Assembly (NCBI RefSeq): GCF_001436505.1
Contig: NZ_AYYI01000021.1
Span: 21,527-85,526, forward strand
DNA from: Loigolactobacillus rennini DSM 20253
GTDB taxonomy: Bacteria; Bacillota; Bacilli; Lactobacillales; Lactobacillaceae
Length of the DNA stretch: 64,000 bases
Reading direction: 5' to 3'
In this document: positions 15,059-24,089 of the stretch, piece by piece
How positions within the stretch are numbered: position 1 is the stretch's first letter
Layout: every line of letters begins with the position of its first letter
The notes under the pieces: model-generated
What the model saw: the letters and a program-made list of their open reading frames with translations, nothing else
Database searches by the model: none
Told to the model about the DNA's origin: nothing
Position numbers and translations under genes: made by a program

Positions 15059-16012
15059 TACCAACTTTACTGTGTACTTTTTTATTTTTTGAATTCTTCA
15101 AGTATTTGCTAATTTCTCGCTCATAGATAACTAGTAGTCTACGATTATATCTTTTTTCTTGCTCAGTATTTTTCGCTTTACCCCACAAGAAAACTGCAAT
15201 TTTCATTGGTAAATGTTAATTTTAAAACAAGAGTGCTCTTCTGAAATTTCAGACAAAATTATTCCATTGATATGCTCGTCCTTCTTTGTTATGAGGTGAA
15301 TCTAAATTCTTTTGTTCATGAGTATTAATTAAATTCTTTACTGTGGCACTAGTATCATGTTCAATTTCATATACTTTTATTCCCATAGATTTTTAAAAAA
15401 GGATTTCATATCATATAAGAACAAAAACTCCCAAGTTTGAGCATCTAAATTCTAAAATCTTTGTCTCAAGAATTAGTTAGTCTGATGATAATCCTTGTCG
15501 ATTGTTTTTTCTAATTGGTTTAATTTAACTGATTGCTTCTCAAATCTATCAGCGTGTTCGATTAATTTATGCTTAGTACTCAGAAGCTCCCACTTTCTGT
15601 TGCACTCTTTTTATATTCCCCTTGTTGCGCTTATGCTTGCTATCAGTGCACCTGATGCTGTTAGCATTAGGCTTGGCCAGTGGAGATCTTCCACTGTGCT
15701 GGGTAAGCTCATTAGAAATAACCCAATAAATACGATAGCCAGCCAAAAATCAAACCGTTTTAATAGGCGCATGGTTTCAACCTCCTGTTAATCATCCACG
15801 TGTTTATCATTTTTAATCATACCGAACAAATATGTTTTGAATGTCGTGTTCTTACTTAAGTACGTTACTATTTTAGCTTAACTAAAACTTAAAGAATTTA
15901 GAACACGCTTATTAATGAGTTTTATCTAGGTCTTTAGTGCGATAATTCTAGCTGTTTTAGCTCAAAACCATTACACTAGTTTTAGGACGCTGAATACATT
16001 GGAGGAAAGCGT
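15059..16012. other. AT-rich decayed stretch without an intact large gene
   Basis: About 950 bases, clearly AT-richer than its neighbours. It contains a stop-interrupted small membrane gene (15473-15772, minus), a 45-codon frame at 15249-15386 (minus, MGIKVYEIEHDTSATVKNL..., no ribosome binding site) and a basic 63-codon frame at 15015-15206 (minus) that overlaps the hsp20 terminator. It looks like the remains of a transferred segment, but I cannot name a parent element. Confidence 0.5.
15473..15772 (-). pseudogene. small membrane/coiled-coil gene interrupted by an in-frame TAA
   Basis: ATG at 15770-15772 behind a strong AGGAGG. The first 53 codons encode MRLLKRFDFWLAIVFIGLFL... with two hydrophobic segments (about 9-24 and 35-50), then TAA at 15611-15613. 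In the same frame the codons continue for 45 more residues (KECNRKWELLSTKHKLIEHAD...), giving a charged helical, coiled-coil-like tail with IEHADRFEKQSVKLNQLEKTID, and end at 15473. The smooth composition across the stop suggests one roughly 99-residue protein broken by a nonsense change. The 53-residue part could still be made. Family unknown. Confidence 0.55.
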
Positions 16013-17311
16013 ATGGCTTTATTATTGAACTGGATTGGTATCATCCTTGTCGGCTTGGTTGCCGCAATTTTTGTTGCTGCTGAATTTTCTGTTCTCAAGG
16101 TCAGACCCACCTATTTAAAAGAACTGCACAAAAAAGGTAACCAAACCGCAAAAATTACGTTACAATTACTGGATAAATTAAATGATACGCTGTCCACAAC
16201 ACAGGTCGCCATCACCTTTACTGGGATTTTAATGGGGGCTATTGGGGAAAGCACGCTATCAGAAACGTTGGTTCGTTTGTTTGCATTAATTGGCATTCAT
16301 TTACCAGAAAATTGGTTATTAGCGACCGTCAGCATCATTATTTTGACTTATTTAGAAGTGGTTTTAACCGAATTGGTCCCTAAATCAATGGCCATTGATC
16401 AGCCAAATAAAATCGCTTTGCTGATTACCCGGCCAGTTCACGGCTTTCAAAAAATCGCTTTTCCGCTAATTTGGCTGATGAACTGGTCTGCTGCACTGGT
16501 CCTAAAAGCATTAGGCTATACCGTCGCTACTGAAAGCGAAGATATTTTAACGCAAGCTGAAATTTTGGGCTTAACCCGACAGGCCGTTCAAGGCGGTACC
16601 CTCGAACCGGCTGATGCCACTTTTGTTGCTCGCAGTTTTGCATTTAATGACCGGGTAGCTCGGGATGTGATGGTGGATCGCACTTCTGTCAATTTTATTA
16701 GCGATCAGGTCGATGTGGCAACAGCTTACCAACAGTACCTTAAAACTGGCTTAACCCGTTTCCCCGTCATGAAAGGTCAAGATCGTGATCGTATCTCTGG
16801 TTACGTTTTTGCTCATGATTTAGCCAAGCAAAACGCAATTGCAGCTGACACGGCTTTGCAGCCTTTAATTCGCCCAATTGCCCGGGTAGCTGAGAACATG
16901 CCGATCAATAACATCTACCGCCAAATGGTGCGGACAAAATCGCCGTTTGCCTTAGTGGTTGACGAATACGGTGGCACTTCAGGTATTGTCACCGATGAGG
17001 ACATTAATGAAGAATTATTAGGCAACATCCAAGATGAAAATGAACGCGAACAAGATTACGTGCAAAAACAAACCGATGGCAGCTATCAAGTCAACGCAAA
17101 AATGACACTCAATGATTTTGAAATTGCATTTAAAACTCAAATACCTGCTTTTAAGGAACGCAATGCCGTTACCTTGGCCGGATTCCTATTAGAACAAGAA
17201 CCAACACTCGAAATTGGCGCAAAAATTCAAGTTGCTCCGTTTACCTTTACCATCATTAAAAAGAATGCTAACCAGCACATCACTTGGTTAAACGTTAGCC
17301 AAGCAGCCTAA
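16013..17311 (+). CDS. CNNM/CorC-family membrane protein with CBS domains
   Basis: 432 aa. N-terminal DUF21 membrane domain (about 1-190, four hydrophobic segments including LTYLEVVLTELVPKSMAIDQP), paired CBS domains (about 205-340, ARDVMVDRTSVNFI and FALVVDEYGGTSGIVTDEDINEELLG), then the C-terminal CorC/HlyC domain (QTDGSYQVNAKMTLNDFEIAF). Such proteins are often labelled hemolysin but act in Mg2+ or other divalent cation export or homeostasis. RBS GGAGGAAAG. Single gene followed by a strong terminator. Confidence 0.9.
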   Translation: MALLLNWIGIILVGLVAAIFVAAEFSVLKVRPTYLKELHKKGNQTAKITLQLLDKLNDTLSTTQVAITFTGILMGAIGESTLSETLVRLFALIGIHLPENWLLATVSIIILTYLEVVLTELVPKSMAIDQPNKIALLITRPVHGFQKIAFPLIWLMNWSAALVLKALGYTVATESEDILTQAEILGLTRQAVQGGTLEPADATFVARSFAFNDRVARDVMVDRTSVNFISDQVDVATAYQQYLKTGLTRFPVMKGQDRDRISGYVFAHDLAKQNAIAADTALQPLIRPIARVAENMPINNIYRQMVRTKSPFALVVDEYGGTSGIVTDEDINEELLGNIQDENEREQDYVQKQTDGSYQVNAKMTLNDFEIAFKTQIPAFKERNAVTLAGFLLEQEPTLEIGAKIQVAPFTFTIIKKNANQHITWLNVSQAA

Positions 17312-17324
17312 TAGCTACCTAAAT

Positions 17325-17372
17325 AAAAAGAAGCTGCAACAAAAGTAACTCTTTTGTTGCAGCTTCTTTTTT
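17325..17372. terminator. strong bidirectional terminator
   Basis: A-rich stem AAGAAGCTGCAACAAAAG pairs with CTTTTGTTGCAGCTTCTT across the loop TAACT. A run of As precedes it and Ts follow, so it serves the CNNM gene and the converging BCCT gene. Confidence 0.9.
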
Positions 17373-17396
17373 ATTTATAACTTAAACTACCTAATT

Positions 17397-19067
17397 TTAA
17401 TACCGAATTGGCGGCGCTAAGCGTCCACGACCTGTTTGCCGCTTTTGTTTCGTCCGCCGTAACTGTTTGACCTGTACTTCCGCATCGCGCTCGAGACTGG
17501 CACGTGTCCGCCGAGTTGCATAAACTGTTTGATCTTGCCGAACCATTTGGACAATGGAACCTATTAACAAGACACAGACAAAGATAAGCGGCAACCCTGC
17601 TAACGTACAAATCGTCTGGACAGTCTTGAAACCACCAACAACGACAATCCCCATTGAGAAGATGATGAACACACCAACCCAGATCATCCGGTTAAACCGG
17701 CTAGGTTCCTCACCAACTTTTAATTTCAAGCTGGTTAATGAAGAAACAATGAATGCTGAAGAAGAAATCGTTGTGGCCAAGAAAATGAAACAAGATAAAC
17801 TATAAAAAATCAAAACGACTACTTTAAATGGTAGTGTGCTAATTACTTTAGCAATCACTGCTGCCTGTCCTTGGGTATTTAAAATGTGAACCAAGTTAAC
17901 CGCACCGCTATGTTGCAAGAATAGTGAATAACCACCTAAAACAGCATAGAAGCTCATGCAACCTAATGCACCAAAGATAAGCATGCCAACGATCACTTGC
18001 CGGATTGTCCGGCCTTTAGAAATTTTAGCGATAAACAACCCGGTGAATGGCATGTAAGACAACCACCAACCCCAATAAAAAATGGTGTTAGCATTTGTCG
18101 TCATCGCACCTTTACCTACCGTACCAGTACTCAACGGTAAGTAACGGGTAACTAGGTTACCCAAGTTGCCTAATTCTAAACGGCTTAAAAAGCCAGTGTG
18201 ACCAACAATGAAAACAAAAATCAAAAAGCCGATAGCAGTCCAGATGTGTGCGGCACTTAAACGGTCAATGCCACCTTCTAAACCAGCAAACACCGTCACT
18301 GCAAATAAAACAAAGAGAATTGCAAAAAGTGCTAATTTTAAGCCAAAATTATCTGGAATTCCTGTAAAACTGTGAATAACAGTGGATAGAATTGGTATTT
18401 CTAGGCCAACCGAAGAACCAATACCACCCATAATGCCGACAACAACTAGAAAATCAACAAAGGTCCGCAATATCTTTTTATAGCGCTGCTGACCATCCAA
18501 TAAGGTGATCGCCTCACTTAAGCGTTGAACTTTCCGGTGCTTATTGTAAATTGCATAAGCAATGGCAATGGTCCCGGCAGAAAACATCATCCACGCCATC
18601 GGACCCCAATCAAACTGGCCAATCATCGTCGCATTTAAATAGGCAGCATTAGAAAATGGCTTCAGGTTAAACGCTGGATGCGCAACCGCACGCAATGGGT
18701 CAACCATGCTCAACATTAAAATGCTGGCATCAATTGCCGTTGCAAACACCATACTACCCCACTGAAAATTATTAAATCTTGGTTTATCAGTCGCTTTACC
18801 TAGGCGAATCCGCCCAAAGTGGCTGCACGCCAAATAAACAAAAAAAGCGAAGTTCAAGAGATACACGCCGAAGAATAACCAGCCCATGTTGGCCGTAATA
18901 CCATCCATTAAAGCGGCTAACCAATGTTGTAGTGAGTGGCCGCCTAACAAAAGTACCAAGGACATCAACATGAATAAAATGACAGTTGGTATAAAAACGG
19001 TTCGATCAATTTTTTTTGCTTTTAAAATTATAAACCTGCGCCCTGAAAACATGCCCACAACCGACAT
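17397..19067 (-). CDS. BCCT-family betaine/carnitine/choline transporter
   Basis: About 556 aa, twelve hydrophobic segments. Family signature near residue 320: IFYWGWWLSYMPFTGLFIAKISKGRTIRQVIVGML, with the aromatic box residues that bind trimethylammonium groups, and WGPMAWMMFSAGTIAIAYAIYN earlier. Hydrophilic, Arg/Lys-rich C-terminal tail of about 50 residues (YATRRTRASLERDAEVQVKQLRRTK...), of the kind that senses osmotic stress in BCCT carriers. The start is unclear: the ATGs at 19067 and 19052 have only weak upstream AGGG. Second osmolyte system in this window besides OpuC. Confidence 0.9.
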   Translation of the reverse strand: MSVVGMFSGRRFIILKAKKIDRTVFIPTVILFMLMSLVLLLGGHSLQHWLAALMDGITANMGWLFFGVYLLNFAFFVYLACSHFGRIRLGKATDKPRFNNFQWGSMVFATAIDASILMLSMVDPLRAVAHPAFNLKPFSNAAYLNATMIGQFDWGPMAWMMFSAGTIAIAYAIYNKHRKVQRLSEAITLLDGQQRYKKILRTFVDFLVVVGIMGGIGSSVGLEIPILSTVIHSFTGIPDNFGLKLALFAILFVLFAVTVFAGLEGGIDRLSAAHIWTAIGFLIFVFIVGHTGFLSRLELGNLGNLVTRYLPLSTGTVGKGAMTTNANTIFYWGWWLSYMPFTGLFIAKISKGRTIRQVIVGMLIFGALGCMSFYAVLGGYSLFLQHSGAVNLVHILNTQGQAAVIAKVISTLPFKVVVLIFYSLSCFIFLATTISSSAFIVSSLTSLKLKVGEEPSRFNRMIWVGVFIIFSMGIVVVGGFKTVQTICTLAGLPLIFVCVLLIGSIVQMVRQDQTVYATRRTRASLERDAEVQVKQLRRTKQKRQTGRGRLAPPIRY

Positions 19068-19310
19068 GCCCTAGAGGAAAATTACTGTTTCGTCCTGGAA
19101 TGGGTCTTGCTACTTAAACTTCTACGCACATACTCATCATTGATTAAGTGTGCTTGAGTTGGCTTAACGCCTTCAAGTACGCACGCCCAGTCCCCAGTCG
19201 TTAATTCCCGGATTCATCCTTAATCACCGGTACACATAGTGCCACGCGAGAGGATCGACTCTCGTCCTAGGTGACTTTCAGTCGCAGTATTGCCTTCTTT
19301 CTGTTTTTTG
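19068..19310 (-). other. structured leader-like region upstream of the BCCT gene, unidentified
   Basis: About 240 bases that are GC-richer than other intergenic stretches here. On the minus strand it contains several local hairpins: CGAGAG-TCGATC-CTCTCG, GACT-GAA-AGTC, and CTTGA / TCAAG enclosing GGC-GTTAA-GCC, plus a repeated GTGCGTA. It also has protein-like frames broken by stops (for example ELTTGDWACVLEGVKPTQAH ending at a TAA just before the gene). It could be a cis-regulatory RNA or the relic of a coding or mobile element. It did not match the riboswitch consensus sequences I know (c-di-AMP, lysine, cobalamin, M-box). Confidence 0.35.
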
Positions 19311-19408
19311 GAATTGAATTACATTGAGCCAAAATCAAAGGATGGCTCAATCGTACAAGGAATTCGTGACCTTTAACTTTTAAATATCTTCGCTAACGGA
19401 CAACAATT

Positions 19409-19963
19409 TTAAAGTTCTTTAATAACTCTTGCTGGATTACCGGCAATCACGACCTTATCTGGAAATGATTTTGTCACTACAGAGCCAGCACCAACAACCA
19501 CTTCATCACCTAGCGTCACACCTGGTAAAACGGTCACCCGACCACCAAACCAGCAACTATTACCGATTGTGATGGGTGCGCCCATTTCAACATCTGCATT
19601 CCGTTGTTCAGCATCAAGCGGATGGACTGGTGTATAAAGGCCAACATCTGGCCCAAAATAGCAATGATCCCCAATCGTAATCGGACAAGTGTCTAAAAGC
19701 GTTAAATCGTAGTTACCATAGAAATGATCGCCGATGTGAATGTTAAATCCGTAATCAAATTTAAAATCACTCTCAACGAAAAAGTCATCTCCCGCATCTC
19801 CGAGTAACGCCATAAAACGTTGGTTACGCTCTTCATTATCATCAATTTGATTAATCTCCTGCAGCTGCTTGCGCATCATTTTACGCCGTTGGATCAGCTC
19901 AGGGTCAAACTGATTATAGGGCTCCCCAAGAGACATCTTTTCACGCTCTGATAGTTTTATCAT
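19409..19963 (-). CDS. sugar O-acetyltransferase (maltose/galactoside type)
   Basis: 184 aa. N-terminal helical Mac domain (EREKMSLGEPYNQFDPELIQRRKMMRKQLQEIN) followed by a left-handed beta-helix of hexapeptide repeats: FNIHIGDHFYGNYDLTLLDTCPITIGDHCYFGPDVGLYTPVHP. The catalytic His is in YTPVHPLD. The C-terminal IAGNPARVIKEL is typical. Transfers acetyl from acetyl-CoA to a sugar 6-hydroxyl, thought to be a detoxification step. The start is kept at 19963 because the upstream residues match the family N terminus, though the ribosome binding site is weak. Confidence 0.9.
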   Translation of the reverse strand: MIKLSEREKMSLGEPYNQFDPELIQRRKMMRKQLQEINQIDDNEERNQRFMALLGDAGDDFFVESDFKFDYGFNIHIGDHFYGNYDLTLLDTCPITIGDHCYFGPDVGLYTPVHPLDAEQRNADVEMGAPITIGNSCWFGGRVTVLPGVTLGDEVVVGAGSVVTKSFPDKVVIAGNPARVIKEL

Positions 19964-20020
19964 ATTATTAGCTTATCACACTTCCCAGTAAATGTTTAGG
20001 TGCTTAAAAGCCGCTATTTA

Positions 20021-20578
20021 TCACGGTTGATAAAAAGCGGTATAGTAACTGACCGCAGCCACAGTTTGCGCTGATTGTACGGTCCCTGCTTTAATCAAAT
20101 CAACTAATTGTGTTAATGGAATCAGTTGACTGTTAACAAACTCATCACGGTCAAAATTCGTGGCAATTTTTTCTTGTGGGTCGATTTTTGCCAAAACCAA
20201 TGTGACCCGTTCGTCTGTAAATCCTTCTGAAGAAGTGATGGTTGTTAATTTGTGTAAATCATGAGCAATATAACCTGTTTCTTCGTGCAATTCACGCTTG
20301 GCCGCAGTGATGGGATCTTCACCTGGATTTAACAAACCAGCCGGCAATGATAGGCTTTCATGATTCACCCCTGCACGAAATTCCGTGTTTAAAACCACTT
20401 GGTGATCTGCTGTTAAAGCTAAAATTGCCGCGGCTGGTTGATGTAAAACAACATCACGGGACACTGTTAGCTGGTCTGGCGTTTTAATTTGCCGCTGCAC
20501 CAGTTTGAAAATGGGCCCGTGATACAACTGTTTCTCCGCTTGAATCTTCCCAGTGCGTCCAGCGTTTGTCCAATCCAT
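20021..20578 (-). CDS. nudF: Nudix hydrolase, ADP-ribose pyrophosphatase type
   Basis: 185 aa. Complete Nudix box: G-LLNPG-E-DPITAAK-RELHEETGY (residues about 84-107), preceded by LSLPA as in ADP-ribose pyrophosphatases, and followed by SSEGFTDERVTLVLAKI. Hydrolyses ADP-ribose or related nucleotide sugars. It lies 32 bases downstream of the nhaC stop on the same strand and may share its transcript. The exact substrate is not determined by sequence. Confidence 0.88.
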   Translation of the reverse strand: MDWTNAGRTGKIQAEKQLYHGPIFKLVQRQIKTPDQLTVSRDVVLHQPAAAILALTADHQVVLNTEFRAGVNHESLSLPAGLLNPGEDPITAAKRELHEETGYIAHDLHKLTTITSSEGFTDERVTLVLAKIDPQEKIATNFDRDEFVNSQLIPLTQLVDLIKAGTVQSAQTVAAVSYYTAFYQP

Positions 20579-20610
20579 TGAATCGCCTCGCTTTTACACA
20601 CTTGTATCTA

Positions 20611-22005
20611 TTATAGCGACTTAAGCTGAGGTTTCAAGTGTTGTAGTCCAATTCCTGCAAAACCACTAATTAACGACATCACCGGACATAATAAACTAAA
20701 GAAAGTAAATGGCAAGTAATCAATCGTCGCCACCCCTAGTGTGTTGGCTAAAAAGACACCACCGACACTCCAAGGGACCAAGTAATTGACTACCGTACCG
20801 CCATCTTCTAGTACCCGCCCTAAAGCACCATTAGTTAAGCCACCTTGTTGAAAAGCTGTTTTAAACGCGCGCCCAGGTAATATAATAGAAAGAAACTGTT
20901 CACCAACAAAAAGATTAACACCGATACTAGCCGCCAGAGCAGCGAAAACCAGCTTGCCGTCACTGGTTAATTTTTCTGCGATCGGTGTCATCACTGCCTC
21001 AATCAAACCAAACTTAACTAATAAACCACCTAACGATAATGTAAGTACAATCAACGCAACAGTTGGCATCATGCTGATGATGCCACCGCGGGACAAAAGT
21101 TGGTTGACACTAGCACTGCTAGTGTGCGCCACATAACCATCCGTAATAATGTGTGCTAAATGTTTCAGAGCCAAATTGGGGTGCTCAATTAACAGCAAAA
21201 CTGCCGACACAAAAATATTTAACAACATGGTTGGAATGGCTGGCATCTTCAAAATGACACAAGCAAAAATCAAAATAATCGGCACTAGTGCCAAAAAAGA
21301 AAGCTTAAATGATTGCTGCAAAACCGTGACTGTTTGCTGAATTCGTGTCCAGCTCACGGTGGCAGTAGTGTGGCCTAAAATAGTTACTAAAATCAAACTA
21401 ATAGCGCCTGCCGGGAAAATCGACCAAAACAGATTACGCATATGGGTGAATAAATTAAGGCCCATCACTGCAGAAGTTAAATTATTGGTTTCCGATAAGG
21501 GGGATAATTTATCGCCAAAAACACTGCCAGAAATAATGGTACCAGCGACTAAAGCTGGATTGAGACCCATGGTTAGCCCCATGCCAAAACAAGCGAGACC
21601 AACTGTCGATACCACAGTAAACGTACTGCCAACTGCCATTCCCACTAGTGCACAAGCAATAAATACAGACGGCAAAAACCACTTGACACTGATTAATTTA
21701 AACCCAATCACCATTAAAGTCGGAATGGTGCCGGCTGCGATCCAAGTACTAATCATCGCCCCAATTAAAATAAAGATAAAAATCGGAATGATTCCTTTTT
21801 CAATGCCTTCGACCACGCCAACATTCACAGTTGCCCAATCGACGTGCCGCCAACGCGCCCAGACAATGACAAAGCCTAAAGCTAGCATGACAGGAACTTG
21901 TGGTGAAATACCTAAACCAATCACACCAACACCCATAATACCCAGTACTAAAATTAATACAATCACTGCCTCCCAAAAAGAAAGCGGTCGAATTTTATTT
22001 TGCAT
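20611..22005 (-). CDS. nhaC: NhaC-family Na+/H+ antiporter-like transporter under T-box control
   Basis: 464 aa, about eleven hydrophobic segments. NhaC features: LGISPQVPVMLALGFVIVWAR near the start, VGMAVGSTFTVVSTVGLACFG, and the block GSVFGDKLSPLSETNNLTSAVMG with conserved polar residues; the late motif GGTVVNYLVPWSVGGVFLANTLGV. The name implies Na+/H+ exchange. However, a T-box leader (22123-22350) indicates control by uncharged tRNA, which for this family in lactobacilli has been linked to tyrosine, so amino-acid transport is an alternative role. RBS GGGAGGC. Confidence 0.88.
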   Translation of the reverse strand: MQNKIRPLSFWEAVIVLILVLGIMGVGVIGLGISPQVPVMLALGFVIVWARWRHVDWATVNVGVVEGIEKGIIPIFIFILIGAMISTWIAAGTIPTLMVIGFKLISVKWFLPSVFIACALVGMAVGSTFTVVSTVGLACFGMGLTMGLNPALVAGTIISGSVFGDKLSPLSETNNLTSAVMGLNLFTHMRNLFWSIFPAGAISLILVTILGHTTATVSWTRIQQTVTVLQQSFKLSFLALVPIILIFACVILKMPAIPTMLLNIFVSAVLLLIEHPNLALKHLAHIITDGYVAHTSSASVNQLLSRGGIISMMPTVALIVLTLSLGGLLVKFGLIEAVMTPIAEKLTSDGKLVFAALAASIGVNLFVGEQFLSIILPGRAFKTAFQQGGLTNGALGRVLEDGGTVVNYLVPWSVGGVFLANTLGVATIDYLPFTFFSLLCPVMSLISGFAGIGLQHLKPQLKSL

Positions 22006-22122
22006 ATCATAATGCCTCCCGTTTGTTTAATCCGAACTACCATTGATTAAACACACAATAACGGGCCTTTCCTCCACAATGTTGTAGCATCAACCTGCCT
22101 CCCATCCATCATCACAAAACAA

Positions 22123-22350
22123 AACGTCCCTGCTGCAAAAAATGCAACAGGGACGACTAAAAGCCGTGGTACCACCCAAATTGAGTTCAAACTCCACTTA
22201 AAAAAGCTGCTAATGGTGCTTTAAACCAGAAAAGAATCAAAATCGTATTTCATCAACTCACCCTGATCGGTTCGCAGCAACCACCGACTTCCTGACACCC
22301 AGATAAATTAACTAATCAGTATTTTGGATAATTCGTTATTAAATTAGTTG
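22123..22350 (-). ncRNA. T-box leader with transcription attenuator (probably tyrosine specific)
   Basis: The minus strand shows the conserved T-box core TGGGTGGTACCACGG (22164-22178). It is followed by the terminator stem CGTCCCTG...CAGGGACG with TTTTG (about 22123-22156). Upstream lies a Stem I apical region GTGGTTGCTGCGAACC, and on its 3' side the string GAAATACGATT, where UAC (Tyr) is the best candidate specifier codon. When the matching tRNA is uncharged it pairs with the T-box and prevents termination, turning on the nhaC-like gene. Specifier assignment is by eye. Confidence 0.88.
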
Positions 22351-22351
22351 T

Positions 22352-22380
22352 AGCCTATCATTTGTCAGCACCACTGTCAA
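22352..22380 (-). promoter_or_regulatory. promoter of the T-box/nhaC transcript
   Basis: Minus strand TTGACA (22375-22380) and TAGGCT (22352-22357) with exactly 17 bases between, just upstream of the T-box leader. Confidence 0.7.
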
Positions 22381-22488
22381 CGACAAATTCAGCGCTAAAT
22401 TTGAAACCACTTTCAAATCGCAATTAAATTGTGTAAAATTTATAATCAATCATAGTCATTATTAGTTTTAATTTAAGGCAGACTGTCC

Positions 22489-22520
22489 TATAATGAGGGT
22501 GTTGGTTGAATACGTTCAAC
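22489..22520 (+). promoter_or_regulatory. nox -10 element and downstream inverted repeat
   Basis: TATAAT (22489-22494) is followed by GTTGAA-TACG-TTCAAC (22505-22520), which would overlap the transcription start and could bind a repressor. The -35 is weak. Confidence 0.5.
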
Positions 22521-22550
22521 TAGTAACATATTTTAGTAGGAGGTTAATTC

Positions 22551-23903
22551 ATGAAAGTTATCGTAGTTGGTTCATCACACGGTGGTTATGAAGCAGTCCG
22601 TGAAATTTTGGCGGACAATCCAGACACTGAAATTCAATGGTACGAAAAAGGTGACTTCTTATCGTTCCTTTCTTGCGGTATGCAGCTGTACCTTGAAGGC
22701 GTTGTCAAAGATGTTAACTCAGTGAGCTACGCAACTCCCGAAAAAATGCGGGCAAAAGGTGTTGCCGTTTATACACGTGAAGAAATCACGGCAATCGATC
22801 CTAAAGCACATACCGTTCACGTTCAAAATCACAATAATGACAGCGAACGGGACGAAAAATATGATAAATTAATTCTCAGTCCAGGTGCCGTACCAGCCAT
22901 GTTACCAATGCCTGGTAAAGAACTGGCTAACATCTACGCGATGCGTGGTCGTGACTGGGCCATTAAATTAAAGGCTAAAACAGTTGACCCTAACGTAAAA
23001 AACGTTGTGGTAATCGGCTCTGGCTATATTGGCATCGAAGCTGCAGAAGTCTTTGCTAAGGCTGGTAAACATGTGACCATCATTGATTTACTACCACGCT
23101 TACTAAGCTTATATCTAGATACTGAATTTACTGATGTCTTGACTAAAGAAATGGCTGCCCATAATATTTATCCTGCAGCAGGCCAGTCTGTTCAACGCTT
23201 TAATGGTAAAGATGGCAAAGTAACAGAAGTTGTTACGGACCAGGCTGCTTATCCAGCTGACCTTGTGGTTGAAGCTGCTGGTATCAAACCAAATACCGCT
23301 TGGTTAAAAGACGTCATTGACTTAGACGACAAAGGCCTCATCAAAACAGATGAATACATGCGGACTAGTCAGCCAGACATTTTCGCAGTTGGTGACGCAA
23401 CCTTAGTTCGCTTTGCGCCAACAGGTGGCACATCCCGGATCGCCTTAGCAACGAACGCACGGCGCCAAGGTCGCTTTGCTGCTAAGAACTTAGTTGAAGC
23501 GAAGTATCCAGTACCAGCCGTTTCTGGTTCTTCTGCGCTATCTGTCTTCGACTACAAATTCGCTTCTACAGGGATCAAACAAGGCACTGCCCACAATTTT
23601 GACGTCAGCACAAAATCTGTTTTCGTCACGGACACTTACCGGCCACCATTTGTTCCTGAAAAAGCGCACAACGCTAAAGTCATGTTTAAATTGACTTACG
23701 ACCCGAAAACTGGTCGGGTTTTAGGTGCACAAATCATGTCAACTGAAGACGTCACAGCTAACATCAATGCCATTTCCTTAGCTATTCAAGGTAAAATGAC
23801 CATTGACGACCTTGCTTATGCAGACTTCTTCTTCCAACCTGGTTTTGACCGGCCTTGGAACATCATCAACGTTGCGGCACAAAAAGCACAGCGTGCTGAA
23901 TAA
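22551..23903 (+). CDS. nox: NADH oxidase / CoA-disulfide-reductase-family flavoprotein
   Basis: 450 aa. FAD-binding start [20 protein letters not shown]; single redox-active Cys in [15 protein letters not shown] (residue about 44); NAD(P)H-binding [28 protein letters not shown] (about 156-183); FAD site [15 protein letters not shown]; and a C-terminal dimerisation domain ending [11 protein letters not shown]. This is the layout of water-forming NADH oxidases of lactic acid bacteria, which regenerate NAD+ and remove oxygen through a Cys-sulfenic acid. NADH peroxidase is the main alternative. RBS AGGAGG; single gene with terminator. Confidence 0.9.
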   Translation: MKVIVVGSSHGGYEAVREILADNPDTEIQWYEKGDFLSFLSCGMQLYLEGVVKDVNSVSYATPEKMRAKGVAVYTREEITAIDPKAHTVHVQNHNNDSERDEKYDKLILSPGAVPAMLPMPGKELANIYAMRGRDWAIKLKAKTVDPNVKNVVVIGSGYIGIEAAEVFAKAGKHVTIIDLLPRLLSLYLDTEFTDVLTKEMAAHNIYPAAGQSVQRFNGKDGKVTEVVTDQAAYPADLVVEAAGIKPNTAWLKDVIDLDDKGLIKTDEYMRTSQPDIFAVGDATLVRFAPTGGTSRIALATNARRQGRFAAKNLVEAKYPVPAVSGSSALSVFDYKFASTGIKQGTAHNFDVSTKSVFVTDTYRPPFVPEKAHNAKVMFKLTYDPKTGRVLGAQIMSTEDVTANINAISLAIQGKMTIDDLAYADFFFQPGFDRPWNIINVAAQKAQRAE

Positions 23904-23911
23904 TAACATTT

Positions 23912-23972
23912 AAAAAGTAGCTTTAATTGCGCTGATCACCTTATTTCAGCAGCGATTAAGGCTGCTTTTTTT
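23912..23972 (+). terminator. nox terminator
   Basis: AAAAAGTAGC-TTTAAT-TGC-CTG pairs imperfectly with CAGCAGCGATTAAGGCTGCTTTTTTT; the T run ends at 23972. Confidence 0.7.
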
Positions 23973-24089
23973 GTGACTCGCGTTTGTGAACTTCATATGG
24001 TACTTTTAGGGATAAAGCTTTTCAAGTGAATAGTAAAAGCTGTAGAATGGTAACAAGAGCAAAAACAAATCGCTGGGGGGAATTTTACC

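Noticed and set aside
15015..15206. 63-codon minus-strand frame with basic product
   Set aside because: No ribosome binding site, and the frame runs through the hsp20 terminator; more likely non-coding or remnant.
19068..19310. c-di-AMP, lysine, cobalamin or M-box riboswitch
   Set aside because: Conserved cores of these classes are not visible on either strand, so no class name was given.
21359..22012. 217-codon frame antisense to the NhaC-type gene
   Set aside because: Shadow of a membrane-protein gene on the other strand; low-complexity Ile/Pro/Thr-rich product.
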